A stretch of DNA of 64,000 nt from Isoetes taiwanensis (GCA_021234155.1 JAJEKV010000469.1:64001-128000); one strand, 5' to 3'; positions 25,701-36,900 are shown, counted from the stretch's first letter. Translations and numbers: made by a program. The notes: generated from the letters alone by a model not told the origin.

Positions 25701-25888
25701 CGCTATGTACGGTCCAGATCTTGGAATAAAGGGCAAATATGCCCATCCAACAGCTCTCGTTGCCCGGAGTAACCCCCCGTGTGAATATGCACCCAAACCA
25801 AAGGGGGTTTAAGGGGGATTTTAATTTAAACGTGTTAAATGCAATGGTTTGTATTAATAATGTTAATGGTAGTTGTGTGTTGATTGTT
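22798..25888. mobile_element. about 3.1-kb insertion (or aberrant intron) splitting the hAT transposase
   Basis: The hAT protein stops matching at codon ATA (22795-22797) and resumes at ATG (25889-25891). The 3,091 bp between carry stops in all frames. There is no GT at the left break and no AG directly before the right break, which argues against an ordinary intron at these exact points. The right end is the outer end of a 138-bp inverted repeat (25428-25565 with 25753-25890). A plus-strand open stretch at 23453-23734 and further pieces to 24442 may be captured host sequence. No target-site duplication was resolved. Confidence 0.55.
23453..24442 (+). other. gene-like fragments inside the hAT interruption, unassigned
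   Basis: A 93-residue plus-strand frame at 23453-23734 includes REYVVADFFMACKKHRQKGF and later REQILDDLENKLEILKKMH, a composition typical of real helical protein. Open pieces at 23848-24228 and 24182-24442 follow in other frames. There is no family I can name and no clear splice arrangement. It could be a captured host-gene fragment or the decayed gene of the inserted element. Confidence 0.25.
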
Positions 25889-25890
25889 AT
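25428..25890. repeat. near-perfect inverted repeat, 138-bp arms
   Basis: Arm 25428-25565 is the reverse complement of 25753-25890 with no indels and only about five mismatches, most near the inner end; the outer 120 bp differ at a single base. The loop is 187 bp. The right arm ends within the ATG at which the hAT transposase resumes. Such a repeat would fold into a long hairpin if transcribed. Near-identity of the arms indicates a recent event. Confidence 0.9.
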
Positions 25891-27592
25891 GTATTTTACG
25901 GCTAAGAATGATTTGTCCATGAATTTCTACTCAACATTATGTGCCCATCATCGTTTTTTGGAAACTCTAGGTATGCCTATTAGTGATGATTACTCCTCCT
26001 ATACAAATCCCAAATCTGGTCGCGAGTTCTTGGATGCTTTCTACTCTATTTACTTTGAAGCTCTTCGGCAGGATGTGCTTAGAAGTCCATATTATTCTAT
26101 TCTCATTGATAAAAGCACGGATATTTCTTTGGATCAACACCTTATCGTGTACGTCACATTCTTGAAAGATGGAGGTAAGGGATTGCCTGTTACTAAATTT
26201 TTGAAGTTGTTGAATGTGAGTAGTGGAGGTGCAAATGATATGTATGTTGCATTGAAGTGTCTTTTGGAAGGACTAGGTTTTGATTTGCAAAAGATGGTTG
26301 GTTTTGGATCCGATGGGGAAAGTGCTATGGTTGGCTCACAAACTGGAGTAGCAACGAGATTTAAGATGGAAATACCACATCTTTTAAGTGTTCATTGTAT
26401 AGCACATAGAGAGGCTTTAGCCATGGCTGATGCATATGAATCCATTCCAGAATTTAAGACATTGGACAAGTTGGCTAAAAAGGCCACAAGTTGGGTGGGA
26501 AGATCATCTAAAAGGCATTCTTTCCTCCAAGATATTGTCAAGTGTTTTCAAAAGAAGAAATTGAATTTGCTTCAAATGCATGAAGTGCGTTGGTTATCTA
26601 GAGGAGATGTCATGAAAAGAGTTGTGAGGCTCATGGGTCCAATTTTGGAAGTGTGGAGACTAGATGAGAAGGAAATGTATGGTTACTTTACACACTATGG
26701 CGTGCAATTTTTCTTTCATATGCTAGCAGATGTTCTTCCTTCAATGAATGAGATAAGCAAGAAATTTCAGTTTGATCACGTTGACATTACTTCAATTGGA
26801 AATGTGATAAGTACAGTTATTGATACTTTCCAAATGCAATATTTGGTGGGAGAATTTGGACAAGGTGCACCACATATAACCTCATTCTTGCAAGCTACGA
26901 AGGAGCATGGATGTGTTCAATTTACGGATAACCAAGGTATGATACATGTTCATGCTTTACATTTTGGTCTCATGCATAAAAAGGACACGCATTGTATGTT
27001 GAATTCTAAGGAAGCTTGCATTGCATTGGGGAAGAGATACATAAAGCTTATGATTGACTCATTGAAGAAAAGGTTTGATGATATGGATATTTTTGATGGT
27101 GCAAAGTTGTTTAGCCCAAGGGATTATCCTCGTGATGTAAAGTCTCTTCATGCTAAAGCATCCCAATGGTTACATCGCTTGACCAACAAATTTGGTAGTG
27201 GTCTCAATCCCTTGGTTGATGCACATAGTTGCAAAGGAGAGTTAGTAAATTTTATTGTCAAAATGGAGAAGGTGTGTCAAAAATGGAAAATGATTGATTC
27301 TTGGGAACGATGCTGTGATGAAGATATGTGGTTTGTAGCTCACCCACAATTGGCTAAGTTATGGCAAATTATATTAGTGCTTCCTAGTAGTACAGCCATT
27401 TGTGAAAGAGGTTTTTCAAAGCAAAACTACATAAAAGACGATGATCGCTCTCGTCTTGACTTGAAGATGCTAGATGAGCTCATGTTTTTATCATTGACGG
27501 GACCAGAAGAAGAGAAGCTTGATGTTGATGGCGCTTTTAATCTTTGGCGTGAGAAGAAGAATCGAAGAATGCTTGATTTAAATGAGCATTGA
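25889..27592 (+). CDS. hAT transposase, catalytic and dimerisation part (568 residues)
   Basis: An uninterrupted frame from MYFTAKNDLSMNF to the TGA at 27590. The frame is open further upstream to 25739, but those 50 residues are encoded by the inverted repeat and loop, so 25889 is the better limit. It encodes the cut-and-paste RNase-H-like transposase core: ILIDKSTDIS places the first catalytic Asp, FGSDGESAMVG the second, and SVHCIAHREALAMADA carries the conserved CxxH of this subfamily. After the all-helical insertion, LPSSTAICERGFSKQNYIK and the LDLKMLDELMFLSL stretch form the hATC dimerisation region. It resembles plant proteins often named ZNF862- or TTF-type-like. No stop or frameshift is seen, so decay is limited, but the zinc-finger half is now 3.1 kb upstream beyond the insertion. 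Confidence 0.8.
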   Translation: MYFTAKNDLSMNFYSTLCAHHRFLETLGMPISDDYSSYTNPKSGREFLDAFYSIYFEALRQDVLRSPYYSILIDKSTDISLDQHLIVYVTFLKDGGKGLPVTKFLKLLNVSSGGANDMYVALKCLLEGLGFDLQKMVGFGSDGESAMVGSQTGVATRFKMEIPHLLSVHCIAHREALAMADAYESIPEFKTLDKLAKKATSWVGRSSKRHSFLQDIVKCFQKKKLNLLQMHEVRWLSRGDVMKRVVRLMGPILEVWRLDEKEMYGYFTHYGVQFFFHMLADVLPSMNEISKKFQFDHVDITSIGNVISTVIDTFQMQYLVGEFGQGAPHITSFLQATKEHGCVQFTDNQGMIHVHALHFGLMHKKDTHCMLNSKEACIALGKRYIKLMIDSLKKRFDDMDIFDGAKLFSPRDYPRDVKSLHAKASQWLHRLTNKFGSGLNPLVDAHSCKGELVNFIVKMEKVCQKWKMIDSWERCCDEDMWFVAHPQLAKLWQIILVLPSSTAICERGFSKQNYIKDDDRSRLDLKMLDELMFLSLTGPEEEKLDVDGAFNLWREKKNRRMLDLNEH

Positions 27593-28206
27593 TGTTGTAC
27601 TTTTTTCTGAAAATTGACTATGATCATATGACTTTTATTCATATATTTAACTTAACTATTATGTTTTAAATTCTTATGAATTAAATGATTTGCTGGAATT
27701 TAATAATTTTCATACAATCGTTATGTGTTAAATATTGCGAGTACATTTTTTACGTTTAAGTACTTAAAGGGGGCAAAAACAAAAAGGCCCGCGCATTGTT
27801 ACTTTTACACTAACAATGCACATGAAAGTCTACTTTATATTATGCCTTGCAATTTGAAAGCCTTCAAAAAAAAGTAAGGGCAGCCCTTCAATTTCCAACC
27901 CTGATGCCATGGAAAAAGGGCCTTAGTATGCTTCCTAATTCACGGTTGATTGTTTGGTCGAATCCAAACCCGCTGGACTGGTTGCTTAAGATAAACCTAA
28001 GGGTTAGTAAATTATTTTGCTCGTTTACTTCAGCAATTTTGTATGGACCCGGAACTGTTATTCAAAGAAGAAGAAGCAGCGTGCTTAATCAAAGTCCACA
28101 ACAAGAGGGACCTGTGCTTTCTGTATCGGAAGTTCCAAAGTCATGGTTTCGGCTGAAGTAATATTTCAGTCATGCATTCAAAATTCTGGGCTGAAGCATT
28201 GCTAGA

Positions 28207-30890
28207 ATGGTTAAGGACTGTGCAACCAGATGGAGCAAGCACCCGATAGACTGCCCCCAAACACCCCTAGACTGGGTTCTTTTGGGTGCAGCTATTGCTG
28301 CAGCTATTCCTTCATATTTGCCAATGCAGTGATTTTTGCGTACAGAGATAGGAAGTACTTTTAAGGCACAAGGAGGAGTCATTCTAATCCTGAATTCTTC
28401 TGTTTCTGGACTGATTTGGATTAATGCAACTTTTGTGGTTAACAATCACTTCCAAAGAGACACTAAAGTCCTTTCCAACTGTGTGCTGTGGTTCTTTTGG
28501 CTACAAATAGGTCTTGGTTTCTGCCCTTGGTGGATCTGCATCATTATGAGACTACATAAGATGCATAATCTGTACAAAGAGGGCAAAGGAATCATTACAA
28601 AGAGTAGCCATGCCAGAGGAGCACAATTGGGGATTTATACCTTGGGGTCTTGCTTTTTCTTATCCCGCCAATCATCCTATCTAGTCTTGCTACTAAGCTT
28701 CACACGCCTTTTACGTCGTAAGTTTCAATACATCGTGCAGCCAAATTTCCATTAAGATGCATTTTTAGGTTAACATAGCTGTTCACAGGCTAGGACAGGC
28801 TTTACTTAACAAGTTAGAGTTGCATTGATTAGTCTTATAGGATTGTGTTCTTAAACCATGCAACGTTCATGCGTTTCGGTGATGATCTTAAGCTTATGGA
28901 TGTTGTTAATTATGAACTTCACCTTTTCATATAGTGAGTGACATACCACATATTAATCTGTTTACACCACATTTTGAGCACTCATTTTTCTTGCTTACAG
29001 ATGTATATTCTTGTGAGTCAAAAGCTAATCAAATGACAATTTGCATACAGGCATCATCACTGTAACTTGTCACGGGAATGGAAGCTTGGGACATTTTTAC
29101 TGTCCCACCTTTTATTTTTTCCAGTATTTTTTTCGTTCTCCTCTGTCGCTTTTAAGGAAGCACAGGGATACCTTGTTGAATAGAGAGTATAGACAAACAT
29201 GTGAGACCGCCATTGTGGCATTTATTTTATACTTGCTTATTGGCACCACGTATATCACGCATAAGGCGGTACAGACGTGTTACTGGACGATGCTTCTTGA
29301 CATTCTGTATTTGCTGCCTCGTTTTTCCACCATTTTTTTGGCGCCAAATGTGGTTGCCTGTATACTTGTGTTTGTTTAAAACAAGGAGTGAAATGGACAG
29401 ATATGAGGAGGAGAAGGGGGTACAATTGTGAGAATGCTGCAACATCGCTAACTCTAAGTTCCATATTCCATGTGAAGAAGCTTTTTGCTGCATTTGCAGA
29501 ACTGGCAATTGCACCAGACAGGATCAACGATGAACTGGTTTGTTATCTTCTTTATCCCTTTCCCTTTACATGCCTATTATAAGTATAGAGATATCCTATT
29601 TCTTCTTTAGAAAAGTATATATTTTGGCCTTTCTTCTTTTAGATTTGGGAATGTCCAAGATGCTCCTCGGACGCCATTTTGGAATAATGGAATTACTAAA
29701 TGCTTTTAGCAAAGTTGATACCCCAATGCTTTCACACGGATAACATCTAGATTATGTATTTGGGGCATTCATTTGATTCTGTGCTAAAAGACTTGACATA
29801 GGGACAGATCTTCTAAGTTTTGGATGTTCAATGAGGAAAAAATAAAATTTAAAGTCAAATTTGTGGTTTCAGAAGAGAGTCAGGCCATCTTGTCCTTTTT
29901 CAGGTGTGCTTCCATTAAGTTCAAAGCTGTGCAGAAGTCCAAGGTCTTTTTATTCAAGAGATCTTGTTGGAGATAACCTAGTTGGATCTTGTCAACAGAC
30001 TATCAGTCCAGCAGAGTTTTTTATTGTCTACAACAGTTCTTAATATATTTGGAAGCAAAAAACAGTGTCTTGGCGTGTGGGTAGACAATAAGGCTTGCAT
30101 TGCATCAGCGAGCTCATTTATTATCTTAACTCGTTGTTCATGTTCTTTTAAGCCATAAAAAATAGTACAGGAATAAAGAATCGCTATGCAGAAGCTATAG
30201 ACTTCGCTTAAGAGCAATTAAGTTCAGACATAAGCATATGCAGTCTTTAAGCCATGATTATAACGGCTCTCTGTCAATAATTGTGTGCTGGAAGCTCCTG
30301 GAGTTCCATTTTTGTATGTATTCATATCTATGGGGCATGATGTGTGACACCAATCTGGCAATCTAGAAAATAAAGCTATTGGTAACTGTGAAAAAAATAT
30401 ATGCATTGGCAGTAGTATTTTTTTGCTTTGTGATTCATGCTTGTGTAGCAAAAATTGTTTTTTGGGCTACAATGGCATATTGTTGCACTTCTGTATTTCT
30501 GCTGTGAAGCCCATGATTGGAAAGATTAGCAGTACAAGTACCCTTGATGCAACTGCAGGTCAATTCTCTAGTGCAGGAACTAATTTTTCCCAAGTCGATA
30601 AACTTGTAGAGAGGTAAAACGGGGACTTTGCTTTTGGTATAAGTAGCCAATTCTGTGGTATAAGATGTTGTAAAAGCATTAGTGTATTTGTCTTAAATGT
30701 ATATAAATTTTTTAACCAGCATCTATTGTATAATGTGCAGGCTGAAATAGAAGATTTGAAGAAGCAGAAGATCGAGCTGACAAACAATATAACAAGACTA
30801 AAAGAACTCATCCAGGCTAGCAGTAATGGAACGGCAAGATTGACAGATCAACATTCAACAGAAAATAATGTCGTTATGTATATGAGTTGA
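28207..30890 (+). pseudogene. 7TM membrane-protein gene relic, copy 2
   Basis: Paralogue of the 14.9-kb copy in the same orientation, 13 kb away. Exon 1 opens MVKDCATRWSKHPIDCPQTP and DWVLLGAAIAAAIPS, then AQGGVILILNSSVSGLIW, NCVLWFFWLQIGLGFCPWW and IIMRLHKMHNLY, i.e. transmembrane segments 1-3 with a basic loop, up to a GTAAGT donor near 28719. Exon 2, after TTTGCATACAG, contains TLLNREYRQTCETAIVAFIL, YLLIGTTYI and CYWTMLLDILYLLP. A short exon ends SQVDKLVER near 30615, and the last exon (30741-30890) encodes AEIEDLKKQKIELTNNITRL, a coiled coil, with TGA at 30888. Breaks: an in-frame TGA after LPMQ (TCA in copy 1) and at least two single-base deletions in exon 2. Exon 1 downstream of the stop is otherwise well preserved, so decay may be recent. 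Confidence 0.5.
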
Positions 30891-32540
30891 AAGATATCCT
30901 GGAACTTCTGCCGTTGCTGCTTAATGCTCCAACCAGTGTTCGGCATCTTACAGAGGTTGAAGATTGTCCCAATTAGCTTCTATCTAAAGAGACTTCGAAG
31001 TATTACTGAGGCCAAAAAGTTTAATAGATCCAAATAGTAAATTAATGAACAACTTCAATAGAAATGATCTGATAAGAATGACCTTAAGAAGGATGATCCG
31101 ATTGTAATGAAACTTTCACGAAAAGCAATTTTATGAGCACCTCAACTTATAAACTCACACAAATTATATTAAGAAAGTTGATGATAATTAGATTCACAAA
31201 TCTGCATCTTCTTCCTAAGCTGCTTGTTTTCCACTTCCGCTTTGTCCATGAGCTGGATTTTGTGCAATCTGATCTTATAGGATTCACATTTTGTACTTCG
31301 ATGTTAGACACTTGATTTCTTTTCAATAAAAAACCTTAATTTAAGCTGCAGAATATCTCAAGCCCGTGTTGTCAATGTGTGACAACACCAAACACTAACT
31401 ACAGTTTAAACGAAAGCCAATTTATTGGTACAAGAAGATGATTTCTTTTTAATGCACGAAGAGACGCAAAAGCAACTCCAATTCCTCTCAAATAGTGCAT
31501 GAATGTGCCTTGGCTTAGAAACATCACTAATGTTTTTTGCCATTCTTTACTCTCTCTGTTGCCTTTGGAACATGCAGGCATAGGATACTAAGGTACCGAT
31601 TCATCAGAGACAACACCGAGCCATTGCTCACCGAGTGCACATGCAAGTGGGGACATGGGGGTATTGCCTCGCTAAAGTGAACAACCCCAAGATGCCACTT
31701 CCCATATGCGAGAATAACTTGTATTGCTCTACCTGCAGAGGTCGAATCCATATGTCGACCCATATAATGATATACAATGACGCATACGGCATATCGGGCT
31801 ATATTACTTGAGACTTAATGCACGCAAGGGACCCCTCGCGCAGGACGCCATGCCTTTGCCCCGTAAACCCGGGGCACAGGGCATTAGATGACGTAGCACC
31901 CGACACGCAGATTCTAGCAAGCGCTTGTTTCCAGACCGGCAAAGATCTTTGGCTTGGTCATCTGCAATGGTCTGGGGCCGTAGCTCATCAGCATCCATCC
32001 ATCACAAAATAAAAAGTGTGAGAAGTAGGGAGGTGGCTCCAATGCCGCGTAGATTATGTGTTGGTATAGCTAAGCAAGATTTGCATTTGGTCACCACCTT
32101 CAGCCTGACGATAATAGGGATGAAGAAGTGGATTCCACCACCAACCTGTGTGGAATAATTTGGGCTAAACTTATTATTTACGATTTTTTTAGCACATTTT
32201 CAAAAAAAATTTTAAAGTAAATGGAAAAAATTGGGAAAAAAAATAATAATTTTAGCTTAACTTTTTTCTCGACTGTGACCAACCCTCGAGCTCCTTTAGC
32301 CAAATGCAAAAAGTAAGAGAGTGAAAGTTTAGTATTGTTTAGCTAAACCATAGGAAACTTTTAGAATGAATTTGCCAGTTTAGCTAACATCATTCTAGTT
32401 TATATGAAATATATGATTAATAGTTTAGTTTCTAGCATTATGAATTAACCAGTCCTAGACTTTGTTAGTTAGCATTATTTTAAAATGTTTTCTACAAAGA
32501 AAAATGACTAAAATATGTCAAACAATTGAAACAAGGTGTC
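30891..32540. other. no gene recognised
   Basis: Mixed AT-rich spacer with a GC-rich patch at 31820-32010 that has open frames on both strands. A minus-strand frame at 31763-31527 (AGRAIQVILAYGKWHLGVV) is protein-like but unassigned. Confidence 0.3.
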
Positions 32541-35351
32541 ACAAGACGGAGGGTTGCCCCTGACAATCTGGGTCTAGTGTGGTGGACTATGTGCTTGTAG
32601 TTGCGCGGAAGATATGCATCTCATCGGGCCGCTTCCTGCGGGCAATGCATAGCCGGATGAGGAGGCCCACTGCATCACCTCCCACTTTATTTGGACCGGG
32701 TTTGGCGAGCCGTAACCCCACCTGCCGGGGCCTCGGCCGTCTCGCTTGAGACTCGATATGAGCAGCAGAGGGACTACCGAGATGCTCATGAACGCCTCCC
32801 GCACTTCGCAGATCCTCCACACTAGAGCGCCAGCACGCACTCAACCGACTTCGCTATTACGGATGTACGGATAGTGTTTGGCAGACTTCGCTGCCAGTTG
32901 TGGTCAAAAGAATATTCCTAACCGAATCATGGTTTGATGCGACGTGAAGAACGCTAAGCTGCCAGCCGGCCACATCCCTCGATCCAGTACCCGCTTGCAA
33001 AGCCACCCGCCACGCATCGCCTATCCAAGGACATACAAAGGCGCTTGCATCTTGCCAAGCATCGCGGGGAGATGTTCGCCCGCCGACACTCATCCTAACC
33101 TTTGGCGCAGTAGTGTCAAGGCCAGCCTCAGCCTCAGGGACATCACACCCTAGTAAAGGGGAATAAAAGACACTTGCGTGCCAGCCTCTATGACCCGGCC
33201 AGTGACGCTGTAACACGCCCATACCCCCTGTGATGGCTCCCCCATTGGTTCTCGTGGATGAGGATGTTGAGGAGGGCGCAACGCCAGCTAATGGAAGGTA
33301 CCACCTCGATGGTATGCGTGCCGAAGCTACTTCAAGTGGGCGTGGCAGCCAAGCAGGCCGGCCTCACTACTGCTCAATGAAAGACAGAGGCTTCCTCGGC
33401 TGGGGCCTGACCACAAGCCGCAAGTTGTTCCCATTCACAAAGCCGGACGATCATCAGTCCCGGCCAATTACCTGGACGATCATGGTCAGCTTCTCAAGAT
33501 TTGCCAAATCAAGTTATCGGCATTCTCGAAAGTAGCAGCTTCGACCACTGGCGCAGGCAAATGGATGTGCGAAAGCCCCGCCACGCGTGCTTTCACCCCA
33601 CTCAACAATTGACCATGCATTCCTTTACGCCATGGCAATCGATCAAGATAAATGCAATCAGCCTACCGACTTCAGATAATACAGGACTTCGCAGTTGCTT
33701 TGATACTCTGGCCCTCGAAAAGTTGTGGTTGACTGCTACAATCGGGCTCCTGGCCACCGTAAGTGTAATGCCATATACGTTGTAAGGAGAGTTGTTTCAA
33801 AGGGTGGATGCAAATGACCCGCCAAGCATTTACCAAGTAGTATCGTCCCAAGCAGGTTGCCCCTCTCACGTATTAATTTTTGGCTCTACATTGACCGGGC
33901 TTAGAGCCCCCGCCATCGGCATGGGGGATGGCATAAGACCTTTTGCACCAGTCATCCGCCTCATCTATGCGATGATGTTGGCCTCGCTGCCCACACCCCT
34001 TAAGATATGGCAGCTTCCTCTACCTCGATGCCCTGCATACATTTTGTCGCTACGACATGCGCTGGGCTAACTGCCAAGACCGTGGTGTTCTCATATCCTC
34101 TTCACGCCAGCCCCATGCCTCCCCGCATCACATATCGGGGATACTGTATGCCACGCTTCACCTAAGCAAGTACCTAGGGTGGAGTTCCCTCCTCTCGGCT
34201 GATGCTCTATCCGCTATGTGACAAAGAAGGCCGAAAGCGCTTTATGCAATGCAACAAATACCAGTGAAGTATATGATTGGGGCCATCAAATACATCTGCT
34301 CGTGCACCGGGTCGAAGCCCTCGCCCTTTCCGTGACGGGTCCGGTTTAAATCTCTTGGCCGACTTGATCTAATCTCGAACAATTTGGAGCAGTGTATAGC
34401 ATTTTTGGCACGCATTCTTGAAACCTTCACCCCTCATCGATTCTCACAAGCAGAAATCGATTCCTTACGCTCAACGGGCAAAACCCTGATGTACACATCG
34501 CCTATTCTAAAGTGGTTACTTTCATGGTGATGCCTGGCCCCCGCGACTGGCTTACATCAGGCCAAGGAGTCCGCTGTAGCCAGCTTAGGGCCCCGCTGGA
34601 GGGGTAAGAGAGATCGCTGGTTCTGCCGATGGAACGTAGGTGGAGCACGATGCGCATACCGCCGCAAATGCACCGACGACAACCGCTGAGTACCTGGGAT
34701 GTTGTTTCGCAAGCTCCGATCCCATTGCTCTAGAGCAAAAATAAATGGCTCCACATGGCGAGCACATCAACCCCCGCGGTGAGCCCGGGGGCTCACAGCC
34801 ACCGCTCCTACCGCCGAAAGCGCAGTTCATTGCCTCCATTCGCGACAAAAGCTCACCATCTTCGCGAGACGGTGATTCGGGCAGTGGATTGGGAGGCCCG
34901 CCAGATGCTCGGCTGCCGCTAAACGTGCCGCTGAGGATGAGTCTCATACCTCTTCAGAGTTGCCAGATGACATTCGGCCGACACGCCCCTTTAAGACGGG
35001 CCGACGCGCCCTTCCACAGGAATACGCCCGCCGCGACGCGGCCCTCGGGTCATACATCCGTGAGGTGCATTCCTCGAGAAGTCATTTTGCCCCTCACCGG
35101 CGTCGCCCGGCCGACTAGGCACTACTGGGTGGTGCATGACAGACATATATTGGGATAAGCCGGGCAGATTTTATATGATTAGCACGCTTGTCGCCAGGGG
35201 CCGATTGTCGCCACCGGTTTTCTCTCGAACCCTTCTGGCGGGGTTTTAATCCCAGTGAATCCGCTTGTTTTTGTATTGGTCCCATAGACCCATTGTCTCC
35301 TCGCGGATCTATAAAAGTAACTTCCTTCCTTCCTTCCTTCCTTCCTTCCTC
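32541..35351 (+). mobile_element. decayed LINE of a second clade (FDTVP-type RT), copy B
   Basis: This is a GC-rich relic on the plus strand. RT motifs appear in order: CFDTLALEKLW (33690-33725; compare the FDTVPREKLW block), AGCPSHVLIFG in one frame and FWLYIDRA in another (33855-33900), CDDVGLAAHTP as the catalytic YADD box (33968-34000), and SKYLG near 34165. The 3' end at about 35220-35320 has a GCTTGTTTTTGTATTGGTCC segment and finishes in a (TTCC)n tract instead of poly(A). The frame is shattered throughout. The 5' part (32541-33600) is assigned only by continuity of composition. Confidence 0.5.
35322..35351. repeat. (TTCC)n microsatellite at a LINE 3' end
   Basis: About seven TTCC units directly follow AAAAGTAAC at the end of the LINE relic. 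Some non-L1 LINEs end in short tandem repeats like this. Confidence 0.85.
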
Positions 35352-35357
35352 CATGGC

Positions 35358-35445
35358 ACGGAGAGTGAAGTGACTTAAGTTGTAGTTATAGACAATAGAG
35401 TGTTTGAATCAAATTGCTATTTTAAGACATTGACATTTTGTGAAC
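35358..35445. repeat. dispersed repeat, inverse copy of 57035-57125
   Basis: GAGAGTGAAGTGACTTAAGT followed by TGTAGTTATAGACAATAGAG and TTTTAAGACATTGACATTTT corresponds to the reverse complement of 57035-57125. A weaker duplicate of the same motifs lies at 35640-35720 (TAGACAATAGAGTACTTGAA). Confidence 0.65.
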
Positions 35446-36260
35446 GTTGGTACGCATTTTGCATTACTAAGTTCTCGCTTAGGTGTTGAGGTGTTGTTGG
35501 AGTAGGATGTAGTTGGACATATGGACTTTGGGATTTGAGCGCAAGGTATTGGTGTTTGGTGCTTGGTATGGAACTAGGGATGGCAACATAAAGAGAAGTG
35601 TAATAAAGGAGAGAATGGATGTACATGTTTTGTGAAGTGGTTTAAATCAGAAGTTGAAAGTTATGTTTTGACATTTTATTGAAATTGGTACTTTTAGACA
35701 ATAGAGTACTTGAAACCATGAGTTTATTAATAAGATGATATACATTGAGTACTTGATAGTTGATAACATACTAAACAATTTATGAAGAATCAAATAGAGG
35801 AACAAGAGATCAATTTTTTTTGTCGATCCTTTTCTCCGTGAGTCGTAATACAAGTACTTTTTGTGTAACGACTTTGATGTAATGGAGACAAAGTATACCA
35901 ATGCCCTCATTAATGCCTAAGTAGGACTACAAACTTGTTGTAATATACATTTTCCAATACAATGTTTTTGTTGTTTGGTGGGACTTAAGTTGTCATGGTA
36001 GGTGTTTATTCCAAGAGACAAGTAATAAAGGGGCAAGAGCACAAATTGAATGGCGGATAATGTTTGTTTGTGCCATAATTTGCGTGATCCTACAATAATA
36101 TATCAAAAAATGTAGAGACAAGATGCCTAGACAAGGTATTGACGCATGACCGCTATATGCATATCTTCTTAGCATGCGGTTATTGAAGTTGTTTCTCTTG
36201 GTAAGTAGATAATGCATTCCTCAAACAAATGCTTTATAGCTCAATCAAAGTTATCCATAC
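35446..36260. other. no gene recognised
   Basis: AT-rich, with internal similarity to the repeat at 35358-35445. No coding evidence. Confidence 0.35.
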
Positions 36261-36271
36261 AACATGGCAAA

Positions 36272-36457
36272 TCAATCGCTTTTTATTTTTTTAACCCGCG
36301 GGTCCGTTGAAGATGGAAGTTGGAAAGCAAATTCATCTCCATCTTCAAATGCAAGATTGGCTCCTTGTCCAAGGGAAGGAGATACAACATGCACAACATC
36401 TAAGAGTGCAAGAATATTGACCGCTTGCTTGTTAAGAAAAGGAACACATTCTCGCAT
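36272..36457 (-). pseudogene. fragment of an FAD-dependent monooxygenase
   Basis: The minus-strand frame contains VVHVVSPSLGQGANLAFEDG followed by DEFAFQLPSS. This matches the second FAD-binding signature of aromatic-ring hydroxylase-type flavoprotein monooxygenases (GDAxHxxxPxxGQGxNxxxED), in which the Asp contacts the FAD ribityl chain. Here the GD of the motif is altered to a V-V context and the preceding GD is missing. The stretch is about 60 residues, whereas the family is 400-plus. No GxGxxG dinucleotide-binding fold was found upstream on the same strand, so this is an orphan exon or relic. Substrate cannot be inferred. Confidence 0.5.
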
Positions 36458-36900
36458 ATATTTTTATACCTTTCAAGAGCACTACAAAACTTTTATACCT
36501 TTGAAGAAGCATGTGCACATCAAGTATTCTCCTTTAAAGATACTCCGTTCCGTGAGCCTAGTAGACAATTGAATTAGATTTCATTAGGTAATTCAACCAA
36601 ATAAATTAGTGGGGAATAAGAACCCCAATTATTTGATTTGCAAGTCCCTAGTTCTTGAAGGCATTTAGCAAGCTCGCTTGGCCTCTTGACTCCAATCGAT
36701 CACCCCAACAACTCATGCAATTTGAGACTTTCCCACACATATTCTAGCTCGATGTGGAAATAAATAAACCGCTAGTACAACATCTTTTTCTTTTCTACTA
36801 TCTCTAGCCCTCCACTTGGGATATTCTTCCTATTCCTTTCTACACACCCCTAATCTATGCCATTCGGCTACACATATTACAAGCATATTCCAATTATTTA

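Larger units (their letters stand above)
21140..27890 (+). mobile_element. hAT-superfamily DNA transposon, interrupted
   Basis: The element includes a leader, a zinc-finger exon (22351-22797), a long transposase frame (25889-27592) and AT-rich flanks. Subterminal motifs GCC(A/T)TGCAA recur at 21172, 21200, 21271, 21302 and 21337 on the left and at 27847 on the right. A longer match, AAAGTCTACTTT followed by about 8 bases and GCC(A/T)TGCAATT, is shared between 21318-21345 and 27826-27855, consistent with hAT ends. I could not fix the terminal inverted repeats or the 8-bp target duplication, so the borders are approximate. Confidence 0.65.

Noticed and set aside
25739-25888. Transposase start at 25739
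   Set aside because: These 50 residues are encoded by the inverted-repeat arm and loop, which belong to the inserted sequence.
22798-25888. Ordinary GT-AG intron of the hAT gene
   Set aside because: There is no GT at the left break and no AG at the right break; however, nearby sites would need RNA evidence, so it is kept as an alternative.
21067-27887. CAGGGCCGCC at 21067 and GGGCAGCCCTT at 27876 as hAT terminal inverted repeats
   Set aside because: The match is weak, flanking 8-mers differ, and the left site lies in a MITE-related fragment.
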